Shown: positions 1 through 9,080 of the stretch, piece after piece
Layout: each line of letters begins with the position of its first letter
Numbering within the stretch: position 1 is the first letter of the stretch
Assembly: GCA_000969725.1 (NCBI GenBank)
Contig: JXSR01S064090.1
Reading direction: 5' to 3' (one strand)
Source: Ophiothrix spiculata
Taxonomy: Eukaryota > Echinodermata > Ophiuroidea > Amphilepidida > Ophiotrichidae
DNA: 28,573 bases
Notes under the pieces: generated by a model
Database searches by the model: none
Told to the model about the DNA's origin: nothing
Seen by the model: only the letters and a program-made list of their open reading frames with translations
Made by a program: the position numbers and the translations under genes

Positions 1-1195
1 TTGATTGCAGGCAGTTTGATTAGCAAGATGACATTTCTCAACATGTCGGCATGGTACTTTAAAGAAGTGAACATGGTAAGAAAATGTATCTCACCATGAC
101 GACATCTTACTGTCAGAAAGTTATCTTGACAAGATAACATTTCCCACCATGACGACACAATACTTATATGAAGTTGGCATGGCAAAATTAAATAATACAC
201 CATGATGACACCGCACTTTTAGGAAGTAGAAATGACAAGATAAGATTATCTTAAAACATCATATTTTAAGGATGTTGACTTGTGAAGATAACATTTGTCA
301 CCATGACAACATTTTACTTTTAGGAAGTCGACATGGTAAGAAAAATTATAACACCATGGCGATATCGTACTGTTATCTTGTCAAGTCAACTTGTAAAAAT
401 AAGATGTCGCCATGGTGAGAAATGTAACCTTATCAACTCATCTTCCTTAAAAATGACGTCGTCATGGAAATAAATGTTATCTTTCAAAGTCATCTTGTAA
501 AAAGTAAGATGTCGTCATGGTTAGAAATGTCATCTTGTCAAATCAACTCTGTGAAAGTATGATGTCGTCATGGTGAGAAATGTAGTCTTGCCAAGTCAAA
601 TTTGTAAAAGTGAGATGTCGTCATGGTGAAAATATTATCTTATAAAGTCAACTTTGTGAAAATAAGGTGTCGTCATGGTGAGAAATGTCATCTTCTCAAG
701 TCAACTTTGCAAAAATAAGATGTCGCCATTGTGAGAAATATTATCTGACCAAGTTATCTTCCTAAAATTTATGTCGTCATGGTGAGAAATGTTTACTTGC
801 AAAGTCTACTTTGTGAAAGTAAGATGTTGTCATGGTGGATTATGTCATCTTGTCAAGTCATCTTCCTAAAAGTAAGATGTCGCAATAGTTAGAAATGATA
901 TCTTGCCAAGTCAACTTTTTGACAGTAAAATATTGTAACATACATTTTCTTACCACGTCGAAATCTTAAAAGTTCGATGTTGTTATGGTTAGTTCTACTA
1001 TCTTGCAAAGTAAACTTCCTGAAATGTGAAGTCGTCATGGAGATAATTATGGAGATAACTGAAATATTGCCAAGTCATCGACCTAAAAGTAGGAAGTCAT
1101 CATGGGGAGAAAATTTTCTTGCCAAGTCAACATTTTTCAGTAAAAATGATGTCATACTTGTAAGTTTATGTCATCATGTTAAGAAAACTATCTGG
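1..1195. repeat. 53-bp minisatellite array with internal strand switch
   Basis: A degenerate tandem repeat fills this stretch. From about 372 onward each unit contains a core like GATGTCGTCATGGTGAGAAA followed by a CTTGYCAAGTCAACTT-like part. The core CATGG recurs at about 411, 463, 516, 569, 622, 674, 727, 778 and 831, a period of 51-53 bp. Before about 370 the same unit is read on the opposite strand (CACCATGACGACAT), with cores near 94, 147, 200, 301 and 354, again about 53 bp apart. The array is therefore two head-to-head blocks. It decays after about 900 and runs off the left edge. No coding potential is apparent; the short open frame near 977-1204 is just repeat read through. Confidence 0.88.
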
Positions 1196-1319
1196 TTATC
1201 TTGACAAATGGAATGGCACCTTTATGCTTCCATAAAATTGTGCTTGAAGTGGGTCATGTTTGATGTCGAATTAAAGTAGATACGTGACCCGTCAAATCGA
1301 AAGGTACCTTAAGATAGGG

Positions 1320-1522
1320 TACTTTGATCAATACCAAATAGGCGGGCCTCTTCATGTCGTGAATTGATACAGATAGGTGCGTGCGTAGCTGGACACAGGT
1401 AGGGTGAGTAGCACGTGTGACTCCCGCATTATTATCTATGGCGCGCGTGTAACTGGGATTATGTTTTCTTGTGGATGAAGAAGAGCATCATAAATCCCGC
1501 CTTTTTAGTGTTGATCAAAGTA
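1320..1522. mobile_element. Possible small MITE with TACTTTGATCAA ends
   Basis: The stretch is bounded by an inverted repeat, TACTTTGATCAA at 1320-1331 and TTGATCAAAGTA at 1511-1522. The paralogous copy of this locus near 2308-2488 joins the left flank almost directly to the right flank, with nothing between, so this stretch looks like an insertion. A TA target duplication is possible. Only the 12-bp ends and the missing counterpart support the call; the interior shows nothing recognisable. Confidence 0.35.
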
Positions 1523-1523
1523 T

Positions 1524-1788
1524 AGTAAGTTACGAAATACGGGCAATTGAAGCTGAGCATACTTAAAAATCACGCTCTCATTAACATACAGGAGTAGTTT
1601 GTTATTCACAGATGACGCCATGTCATTGCTGTAGCACAAATTTAGCAAGCGACCATGAAGGTTCCCCTGGGGAACCCCACACGTCTTCTGCATAAAATCA
1701 GATTGTATGCCACCAACACTGACAAGTTGCTGCCTGTTGGAGACATACGATATGAACCAAGCAGATTTGATTCCCATAGTTCATAACT
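1524..1788 (-). pseudogene. LINE (non-LTR retrotransposon) reverse transcriptase fragment
   Basis: Read on the minus strand, this gives a degenerate piece of a Jockey/CR1-like reverse transcriptase: a WFISYVSNRQQ segment, then CGVPQGNL (family motif GVPQGS.LGP), then the catalytic block LLYVNESVIF, where the family has YADD. The YADD aspartates are replaced by N and E, and a stop codon lies upstream of MGIKSAWF, so the enzyme is dead. The reading frame continues upstream beyond the PLE insertion at 1802-2272: the codons for HDI-F-C-Y-K-L are split across it. A short paralogous stretch lies at 2370-2488. Confidence 0.75.
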
Positions 1789-1859
1789 TATAACAAAGGA
1801 TATGAATATGGTTCATTGTTCCAAATCCAAGAAAATTGAGTAAAATGTATTCACATTTT

Positions 1860-1900
1860 AGTGACGTTTCATCGTTAAGCTAACGACTTCTTCAGACTGG
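1860..1900 (-). ncRNA. Hammerhead-ribozyme-like motif of the PLE
   Basis: On the minus strand the sequence reads AGT-CTGAAGA (core at 1895-1889), a 6-bp stem TCGTTA/TAACGA with a GCT loop, then GAAACGTC (1870-1863) and ACT. This matches the hammerhead core order CUGANGA, stem II, GAAA, very short stem III (AC/GU), cleavage-site C. AGU/ACU can form a short stem I. PLEs are known to carry small hammerheads with almost no stem III, reported to cleave as dimers. The position just after the PLE coding tail fits. The sequence match is direct; activity is inferred. Confidence 0.6.
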
Positions 1901-2153
1901 CAACTTTGTTTATCTCTCAACACTGACGTCTTGGACGTAGAGGGCGTCGAGAGAAACAGCTGGTCATAGATGTGATTCAGTACGTAGGCCCCGTCATCCT
2001 TGTTCAAAGTTTGTTTGCCCCTTCTGCGTATTCAAAGGGATTCCTTGAGGCGTCTGGTAGTAGTGTGAGATTCGCGGTCAATGACTTTAGCTTCCTCCCA
2101 GAGAATAGACTGATTGGTTAAAGCAACATGTTCCGCAAGGGCAGATTTATCGT

Positions 2154-2238
2154 CGTTAGCTTAACGATGAAACGTCACTAAAATGTGAGTATATTTACTC
2201 AATTTCTTGGATTTGGAACAATGAACCATATTCATATG
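2154..2238 (+). repeat. Inverted copy of the PLE pseudo-LTR segment
   Basis: This repeats the reverse complement of 1801-1886, including the ribozyme stem II and GAAACGTC (2169-2176). It starts abruptly inside the motif: the CTGAAGA half is replaced by unrelated sequence, so this copy cannot form a complete hammerhead. With the left arm it makes a widely spaced inverted repeat that bounds the PLE remnant. Confidence 0.75.
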
Positions 2239-2289
2239 TTTACTCAACAATCCAGATGAACTTATTTAAAGATATAACAAAAGATGTCA

Positions 2290-2863
2290 TGATTGAACAT
2301 CATTTGAATATCGAATTAAAGTAGATATATGGCCCGTCATATCGAAAGGTACGGTACCGTAAGGTCGACATAGTAAATTACAAAATACGGGCAATTGAAG
2401 CTGAGCATAGTGAAAAATCACGCTGTCATTAGCATACAGGAGCAGTTTGTTATTCACAGATGACGCCATGCCATTGCTGTAGCACAAAGGTCAAATTTCT
2501 AATTTCATTAGAAACGTTACCTTTGAAGTGTATTCTATCATATTAATTTGATTCCAACATCCACATCATAAGACAAATGTTTTAAAAACCGAGATAAAAA
2601 ATCCTTTCTTCTTTCAAGTTTTACCAGTACAGAAACTCGATTTCAAGAACTATAGTTTTTTGAATCAGCCCGATGCCGTTTACTAATTTGCATTAGATGT
2701 AATTTTGCAATCGAGCATCCAAAAGCAAGGTGTCATTATAAAGCTTAAAATATAATCTTTCAGATGAGACCGAAAAATCAATTTTCATTTTGGGTCCCTT
2801 AAGGTACCTTTCGATATGACAGGTAACATATAATAAAATCAATGATAGTGATGTTCAATGTGG
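2290..2863. mobile_element. Possible inverted-repeat element around second LINE scrap
   Basis: The motif GTCATATCGAAAGGTAC at 2336-2352 is matched in reverse complement at 2794-2820, and weaker complementarity extends outward to about 2290 and 2863 (TTGAACATCA on both sides). Another direct copy of the left arm lies at 1262-1313, next to the LINE fragment there. The interior contains the 2370-2488 LINE scrap and then AT-rich sequence without features. It may be a foldback element that captured or was hit by LINE sequence; the boundaries are soft. Confidence 0.4.
2370..2488 (-). pseudogene. Second, partial copy of the LINE RT catalytic block
   Basis: The minus strand encodes CYSNGMASSVNNKLLLYAND, closely matching the fragment at 1528-1643 (CYSNDMASSV, LLLYVNESVIF). 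The catalytic block reads YAND instead of YADD. The similarity stops sharply at 2488, where the other copy continues into the GVPQG motif. This is a local duplication of about 116 bp together with its neighbouring 50-bp flank (1262-1313 against 2308-2352), not an independent gene. Confidence 0.65.
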
Positions 2864-3861
2864 ATTTGGAGATCACGAATCATTAACTTCGAGTGGATTC
2901 TTCGACTTAAACCATTGCCCAATTAAAACATTTACAATTTGAATAACTGTGGATTCGTACTTTGAATAGCAAATTTAATTGAAATCTCGAGCGATTGTGC
3001 AGCTGTTCTGCCCTTCAATAGAAATAATGCGCTTATGACCACAGTTTACGATATTACGATATTTACGATGATTAGTTTACGATAAACCATTAAAATGATC
3101 AAGGTCTTTAAATACATCCAATGAAATGTAAACGCATTGGTCCATTGAAAAGTTATAAAGAAAGTGGATTCGTACAAGAGTGTTCTGTTACGTAATTGTA
3201 TGAGGGAAAGTCAAAAGCGTTACAAGGTGTGGTGCGCATGTGATATACTCTGTTTGCGACGTAGGACGAGTACCGCTCAACATTCAACAAGTAATAAATC
3301 TGATACCAGGATACATACCCGTACCTGCTAAAATGGACAAACGAAGGATTTTAAAGCCATTTAAAATGTCGCATTTCAAAAAAGCAAAATATAACACCTT
3401 ACCGAATTTTCAGTGTCAGACGGAAAACAACGATTTGGACAGGCGGGGCGGCCGCGATCCTAGCGATTTAGAAGAAGCTACTAAATTTATTGACTAGGGA
3501 TTTCGAAAACGCAAATTTGGGGAACATTTTACGTGTCTTTCTATCGGCGCATTGATATTGAAAAAAATTCAAAACTTATATTTTTACCTTTATTCAAATA
3601 ATAACAAAAGTGCTCCTATAGTGATATTTATTGTATTATTCCAAAACTGCTGGGGTTCACGCGTGAGCCCCATTAGTAGCAAAGTAATTTGAAGTTTATT
3701 CGATGCACTACTTTAACATAATGAAAATTACACGAGCGACAACGCGGAGGTATCTTGATCAATTATGGACGGTAGAGAGGCATGGCCATCGCCGTCTGGA
3801 TTTGGATTACCAGCAGTACCAGTAGCAGCTAAGAAAAAAGGCAAGTATTTGATATTAAAAA
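2864..3861. other. No clear gene; short local repeats
   Basis: This is AT-rich sequence with several TTTACGAT motifs around 3046-3085 and GTGGATTCGTAC at about 2949 and 3163. An 85-codon open frame at 3240-3497 (plus) has no recognisable motif and I do not call it. ATG at 3774 opens a short exon-like frame (MDGREAWPSPSGFGLPAVPV) that is rich in proline and alanine and meets a possible splice donor near 3840; it is discussed as a finding only. Confidence 0.5.
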
Positions 3862-4366
3862 CGTTTTAACCCGGGGCCGCTCGAAGAAGAAAGTGGTACG
3901 CTTGCTCGTCAGAGCATCTCAAAATCGGACCCTAAATGTCGAAATCATGTACAGCAAATTAAAACCCTTGATGTCGTACAGTATCTTTTTTAATTATACC
4001 CCTAAATGCACTAAAATTGATCCCTAAATGTCGTAATGGAAATTTGACCCAAAAATGGCGTAACACACTATTGTGGACCATTAACGGCGTAATAACGCAC
4101 TATTTTCTGCCATAAAACATGAATTATAAATTGGAAGTCATTTCTGTAGTTATTTAGTGGAATTTTAGAATAGCTGGCGAAAATAGTAACCCTAAAGTAA
4201 AAAGATATCGTAAAAAGACTACCCTTAATGTCAAAAGTTATTCCGAAAAGGCACCCCTCGGACGTCGACGACGCCAATGGAGCAAAATTTGACCCGTTGT
4301 CGACGTTTTTGTTTATAACGAGCATGCGAACCACCATTTTCTTCGAGCGGCCAAGGCGTTTTAATC
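3862..4366. mobile_element. Foldback/MITE element with GGCCGCTCGAAGAA ends
   Basis: GGCCGCTCGAAGAAGAAAGT near 3876 and its near reverse complement around 4329-4351 bound this stretch. The inverted repeat extends about 50 bp, through GCTTGCTCGT on the left and ACGAGCATGC on the right. The interior contains repeated CCCTAAATGTCGTA-like phrases (about 3932, 4002 and 4021) and a matching inverse group on the right. An 89-codon minus frame inside (4068-4337) reads through the terminal repeat and is not a gene. I see no clear target duplication. Confidence 0.65.
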
Positions 4367-4618
4367 GTACGTAGAGGTAATTGGTTTGATTATTTTAAAT
4401 TTATTTAAAATAGAAAAGTGGATTCCAGAGGAAAAGGAAAAATGTCACACTATAATACTGAAAAAAGATAAATCGGACCTATGTACATCAAATATATCCT
4501 ATGTACGAATCAACAGATAACAGTAGATTCGTAAAATATAATCTACACTTTGTTGAATAGGATGACGTCACAGCAATGGTTTAATACAGTATATAATAGC
4601 AACATGCAATCAATTATT

Positions 4619-4872
4619 ACGTCGATCCTGGGTTTCCCAACCGGAAATCAATCTTTACCGAAATTTAATCCCACAATGCACTGGTAAAGCACAACGATGC
4701 ACCCAAATTGGCGTGAAATGGATACGCACTACCACCCATCCCAAACAACAATTCAAATCACCTGCTATGAATTGGAGCTAATGTCACGGCTTATTAGTTT
4801 TATAGGCAAAACTGTGTTTGGGCTAAAATTTCGGTAAAGATTGACTTCCGGGTGTAAACCCAGGATCGACGT
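4619..4872. mobile_element. 254-bp MITE with 46-bp terminal inverted repeats
   Basis: The left end ACGTCGATCCTGGGTTT and the right end AAACCCAGGATCGACGT are inverted copies. The match continues inward for about 46 bp through CAATCTTTACCGAAATTT with only a few differences. The interior of about 160 bp has no coding potential. No target-site duplication could be matched in the flanks, so the superfamily is unassigned. Confidence 0.8.
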
Positions 4873-5303
4873 CCCGGTAACGACCTTCAAAGTTTAGGTA
4901 TAAGTAGACACTTAAGTATGAAGGCGTTTCATGTCAAAAAACGAAATTTGACTCTTTCACCCTATTTTTACTTGAGATGCCATTTATTCTAAAATTCCTC
5001 TCATTTTGCCAGAGCAAAACCTCCAAAAATAATATTTACCTTTAATTGCAACATTTTCAATTTTCACCTATTTTCTACGAAATAACACAATTTTCAGGAC
5101 ATTACGTCTTCAGTCAAGTAAAACATTTTGTAAGGGGGTAGAGTAACGAACTGAACACCACTACCATTGTTTTCATTATAAATTATTTCTATTAATTTGA
5201 TATCAAACATAACACACTTCAAGCATATAAATTTAGAGTAAATAACGTCTATAATTAATCACCCCATAAAAATCAGGTTACCAATTCCCAGTCCACCCTT
5301 AAT
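4873..5303. other. AT-rich, no gene; half of a diverged repeat pair
   Basis: No coding or RNA feature is seen. A stretch at about 5140-5225 (AGAGTAACgaactgAAC, then ATTTCT-ATTAATTTGATAT) resembles 5530-5620 at low identity, suggesting an old direct duplication next to the inverted-repeat element that follows. Confidence 0.4.
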
Positions 5304-5305
5304 TG

Positions 5306-5336
<31 letters not shown>

Positions 5337-5370
5337 TGTTTTTGTTTGTTTTTTTTTTTGGGGGGGGGGG
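5304..5370 (+). repeat. (TTTTG)n microsatellite and poly-G run
   Basis: TTTTG and TTTTTG units repeat about ten times and end in a T run followed by eleven G. This is a simple-sequence tract with no coding meaning; the homopolymers are prone to length error. Confidence 0.95.
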
Positions 5371-5469
5371 AAATATTGATACCTATTACTTTCTATAGTC
5401 AGTTGAAATCGGCTTCTTTGCTATTTTGTTTCTAAATAAACCCAAATTTATGGGTAATAATAGCAAACC

Positions 5470-6750
5470 TTTGACCTAAATTTATCGAAAATTAAGGTCA
5501 TAATATTGCTAATCAGGTACATTTTTGCAACATGATAGAGTAACAGAATAAACAACTCAACCAGTGTTTTTATTAAAATTTCCCTTAATTTAATATAAAA
5601 CATATCATACAGAGTGAGTCAATAACAGTGCAATAGTTGAAACGGGCTCCACATCCAAAGAGCAAGATAAATACTAAACAAATAACATTTGTTTCTTACT
5701 AGATCGTGGATTACCTTTAGAATGTTGAAAGAATGGGGATAATTGATGATAAACATGATAAAGGCATTCCAAAGATATGTTCATGATATAAAATCATTTC
5801 TGTCCAACTAGCGAACATTTTGATCATGTGTCTCATATTATAGGATTGAATGTGACAGTGCCTTTCTATTATCATTTGCTGACCTTAAAAAGACTAAGGT
5901 GGGCCTTAAAAAACGCCATTTGGTTTTGTTAAAACTAGTTAATGTCAAGTTTATCCATCTTCTTAGCCTTAATGAGGCTTGACACACCTCTTGTTCGTGT
6001 TTGCAAATTACCTGCGTGAGTTATTTGGTAATCGAATAGTGAAATTGGCCGGGACAAAATATTGATTGATCAGTCAGAATTTCATATCTCCATCTTTATT
6101 GTACTTTTGTTGATTGGGTACAGTCTAACAGACTCTCTTAAACGGATAATTTACAGACAAGAGTCCTCCTTTTGAAGTTCTTTCTACGTTGCGAAATTAC
6201 TAATGCTTGAATCTAGCCCAAAGAGAGGTAAGACTAACGACAAACGGAGACCATGGCCATAGGTTTAACAAACTTCGTGGAGGGGAAGAGCTGGACTTCA
6301 GTATTTTACACATGATACTGGCCAACAAAACCAACAGACACTTCTAAAGGTCTATAAAACTTCTAAAGGTCCACAAAAGTCTTTTCAGTTTTAGAGAAAA
6401 ATAATAGAAAGGCAATTTAGCATTCGATACTTATCAGACACATGATCAAAATGTTTGCTAGTTGGACAGAAATTATTTCATGCCTCCCACTTAAAATACA
6501 TGTATGTACATCTCTGGAAGGCCTTTGCCAATTATCCCCATTCTTTCAACATTCTAATGGTAAATAAACAAAAGTTATTTGTTTAGTATTTTTAAAAATA
6601 TGACGCCATATCAACTATTGCACTTTTATTCACTAACTCGGTAGTTTACGAACAACTTCACAAATGTTATAAAATTGCACTGTCTTTAGCCCCATCTATT
6701 GCCTAGTTCAGAATAAGTTATGACCTCTTAATTACTAAGGTCAGTTATAC
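5470..6750. mobile_element. Long degenerate inverted repeat (foldback element)
   Basis: 5605-5925 is repeated in reverse complement at about 6345-6650. The clearest blocks are GTGCAATAGTTG (about 5630) against CAACTATTGCAC (about 6611), GAATGTTGAAAGAATGGGGA (about 5720) against its complement near 6538, and ATTTTGATCATGTGTCT (about 5817) against AGACACATGATCAAAAT (about 6436). Weak complementarity reaches about 5470 and 6750. The arms are near 300 bp with a loop of about 400 bp. There is no coding sequence. It looks like an old nonautonomous DNA transposon with long terminal inverted repeats; its ends are too diverged to place exactly. Confidence 0.65.
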
Positions 6751-7091
6751 CATCGAGATATCATAGAAGGAGAGAGTATTTGAGCAATTCTTTTATCCAA
6801 TGTCCGTTATAAGTGATTATCTTTAATCGTATGTAGAGCATACCCCACCGTCTCCTACATAATAAATTTTAGTGCAATAACTATAACCCACATAAATATA
6901 TCACCGTGTTCGTTTTTGAGATATATGCATCTCAGAAAGCATGTTTTCCTCACATTTACAAGATGTATGACACAAAGTATAAGAAACACGTGACAAAGAT
7001 TATTTCGCGTGCTTCTAAAATAGCTTGTGCTTTATTTAAACGTCGCTGAGCAGGAAAAAGCTCATTTTTTCACACCTGTTAAGTCAAGACT

Positions 7092-7210
7092 TAGGCGGGA
7101 GTCTCCCGCTTGTAGGTATTCCTCCCGACCTCCCGATCGGGTATCCAATTCTCCCGCTTTGAAAAAATCCCTCTATCTCCCGCTTTGGAAGAACAAACCC
7201 GGGGGAAATG
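7092..7210. other. CTCCCGC-rich patch shared by both duplicates
   Basis: GCGGGAG or CTCCCGC and the related CTCCCGACCTCCCGATCGGG recur about six times in 110 bp, a GC-rich island in AT-rich surroundings. The same patch is at 23980-24090. A 97-codon plus-strand frame across 7027-7320 is not conserved in copy B, which has indels, so the patch is probably not coding. Its role is unknown. Confidence 0.5.
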
Positions 7211-7664
7211 TCACGCTTTCTTCCGTTTTGAGAGAAAAAAAATCGACCGTGATGTCCTGCAAACGTGTATTAAAGACCATGTGCTCCCTACATTTTGTTG
7301 AGACGTCTGTACGCTTGTGATACCTGTTTTATTTTATTTTATTTATTTATTTATTTTTGCTTGTCATTTTTGTCAGTTTTCAAGTTTTCAACCTTTTGAG
7401 CCTCATATGTCAGTTGTCCGTAACGTAAACGTTACTCATAATTTTTAGTCTTCCGCATCCGAATGTGGGGATGTTGATAGATTTTGTGCATTTGATTTCA
7501 AGGAGCAAGCATTATGTGCATTTTGTAACACTGGCAAAATGACCTGTGTGGCGATATTGCCGCTTTGAAACGTTGGTGTCCGTTAGGCAAACAGTTAGTG
7601 CCGTATTTGAAACTTTTGTACGTTAGTCATTCGATGGTCTAAAAACGTTGAAGTGTGACTGAAA

Positions 7665-8321
7665 TTAGTGATGATGCGCAGATGGTGAATAAAGCCTGGC
7701 TGATATTCCAAATCGGAACAATTCACAACGAAGAGCACCCAGTAACTCTTTGCCATATCTAGATTCCGGATCTGTGTAATTAGGCCCTGGTAAATTTACC
7801 GGTAAATTGAATTTTTTGTTACGTACAAAATGAAGTATATATCCAAAAAGCTTAGGGTCGCCATCGATGATGTAATTCCCATGTTGATCCTTCGCAGCAT
7901 GGGGTCTGTCTATCATTATCCACAATTTACACAACGATGGTCCATTTATATCAGATACGAAATACTTGCGGTGTACAGGAAAGATTTTACCTCCTACATT
8001 CAACATAAATACATCTTTCGTTGGTCGGTAAGTTGTAACAGCATTGTTAATAAGTGATTGAATCAAGTAAAATTTTGCCTCAAGCAATGCAAGTTCACTA
8101 AAGTTTTCTGGCAAAATAAGCTTACCACGCCTTAGAAAAGTCAGCACGAAGCGAAACATTTTACCATCCCGATCTATAAAAACGTTGCCTTGAGCATCTT
8201 TTGTAGAAGGGATATCACCTTCAAACATTTTGCAAAGCATGGAGTCCGGATCTTTGGTCAATGTATTCTTTGATGTTGTGAAGATTTTTCCTCCTACGTT
8301 TAAGCTGATAATGCTATCCAT
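7665..8321 (-). CDS. KCTD-like protein with two BTB/T1 domains, copy A
   Basis: This is an intronless frame of 218 residues. Residues 5-95 form a potassium-channel-tetramerisation type BTB (T1) domain: LNVGGKIFTTSKNTL, FIDRDGKMFRFVLTFLRRG, then LILPENFSELALLEAKFYLI. Residues 106-205 are a second one: FMLNVGGKIFPVHRKY, YIIDGDPKLFGYILHFVRN, FNLPV, and a closing RYGKELLGALRCELFRFGI. KCTD family proteins use this domain to form oligomers, often pentamers, and to dock on cullin-3 ligases or receptors; that role is family knowledge, not shown here. The start ATG (8321) is directly followed by the domain, as in short KCTDs. Compared with copy B it has lost residues in EEEAEF (here EAKF) and in the inter-domain linker, and D is H in IDRPDAA. 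It could be a live gene, a retrocopy or a young pseudogene. Confidence 0.7.
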   Translation of the reverse strand: MDSIISLNVGGKIFTTSKNTLTKDPDSMLCKMFEGDIPSTKDAQGNVFIDRDGKMFRFVLTFLRRGKLILPENFSELALLEAKFYLIQSLINNAVTTYRPTKDVFMLNVGGKIFPVHRKYFVSDINGPSLCKLWIMIDRPHAAKDQHGNYIIDGDPKLFGYILHFVRNKKFNLPVNLPGPNYTDPESRYGKELLGALRCELFRFGISARLYSPSAHHH

Positions 8322-8519
8322 AGCTTCTGCTGTCCCTTTCTCCGACGCGAGGTGAACTCATGGAATGTTTATGGTATTGTTAGAACCTACCCTTGAGTAA
8401 TCATATTTTTGCTAGTACTGATTGCAATATAATTTGAAACTGAACTTTCCATCGGAAATATTTATTATCAAGATTTAATACTGATTAGCGAATACATATA
8501 AATACAATCATTATCAATT

Positions 8520-8975
8520 GAATACGCCAAGATAAGAACACCCCAACTCCAATAGCTCCCTTCTGTTAATTATATTTATAAAATATAAATGCATACAAAT
8601 TTCTGAAAATGCTTTCACATCACTAAAACAGCATTTGCATGTCAATATCCTAATCATATTGTCACATTTGACCTTGTAGTTGACTTGTTTAGATATTGTT
8701 AGATAATTGTTATAGTACATAGTTGCTATATTTAAACAGCCATTACAAGAACATCCCACCATGAGCTCCCCTCTGCAACTATATGCTAGGAAAATTATCT
8801 AACAATGTCTAACAAAGTCAACATGGTCAACTACAAGGTTAAATGTGACACTATGATTGGGATAAAGACATGGAAATACTTTCTGGTGATTTGAAAGCAT
8901 TTTCAGAGATTTATATGCATAATTATATTTTACATATAGCTATTGGAGTTGGGATGTTCTTATTCTGGCGTATTT
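8520..8975. mobile_element. 456-bp palindromic foldback transposon
   Basis: The ends GAATACGCC and GGCGTATTT are inverted, and the two halves (8520 to about 8735, and about 8775 to 8975) are near reverse complements throughout, for example AATGCTTTCACATCAC against GTGATTTGAAAGCATT, and TTGTAGTTGAC against GTCAACTACAA. The unpaired centre is only some 40-50 bp. AATT at 8516-8519 and 8976-8979 is the likely target duplication, and the duplicate locus at about 25465 has the uninterrupted site CAATTAGGGCAT. It has no protein; it is a MITE-like element mobilised in trans. An 82-codon minus frame within it is a by-product. Confidence 0.9.
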
Positions 8976-9080
8976 AATTAGGGCATAACGATAGCAAGAG
9001 TTGATTGGGATCTAATGACACTTATCATAAATTTCACAGTGCACTTTTGTTATCAACAAGGAAACAACTGTTTGGTTATG

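Larger units (their letters stand above)
1802..2272 (-). mobile_element. Penelope-like element remnant (3' end), inserted in LINE
   Basis: The minus strand of 1890-2155 translates to the C-terminal tail of a PLE GIY-YIG protein: SALAEHV, then ILWEEAKVIDRE, R-RRLKESL, an in-frame stop, then GKQTLNKDDGAYVLNHIYD. The element is bounded by a 13-bp direct repeat TATAACAAA(G/A)GAT at 1789-1801 and 2273-2285, taken as the target-site duplication. About 85 bp at its ends is inverted (1801-1886 against 2154-2238), an arrangement known for 5'-truncated PLE copies with inverted pseudo-LTR pieces. Taking it out rejoins the surrounding LINE reading frame. It is severely 5'-truncated and non-functional as a coding unit. 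Confidence 0.8.
6838..9080. repeat. Segmental duplication, copy A
   Basis: 6838-8519 and 8976-9080 match 23734-25509 and 27126-27192 in the same orientation, about 16.9 kb apart. Identity is high by eye across non-coding and coding parts (shared CACCCCACCGTCTCC-like start, the CTCCCGC-rich patch at about 7092-7205, the GTAACGTAAACGTTAC palindrome, the BTB frame, and the CGATAGCAAGAGTTGATT tail). Copy A differs by a 456-bp insertion at 8520-8975. The flanks outside 6838 and 9080 do not match copy B's. Confidence 0.9.

Noticed and set aside
1..1195. Regularly spaced repeats that could suggest a CRISPR array
   Set aside because: The 53-bp units are contiguous and degenerate with no unique spacers, and they occur in a eukaryotic context; this is a minisatellite.
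3240..3497. 85-codon plus-strand open frame
   Set aside because: No recognisable domain, no paralogue in the window, and the length is not rare in 28 kb; coding status cannot be supported.
4068..4337. 89-codon minus-strand open frame
   Set aside because: It lies inside and reads through the terminal repeat of an inverted-repeat element.
7027..7320. 97-codon plus-strand open frame over the CTCCCGC patch
   Set aside because: The duplicate at 23930-24240 has indels that break the frame, so it is not conserved as protein.
8514..8762. 82-codon minus-strand open frame
   Set aside because: It is one arm of the palindromic transposon.
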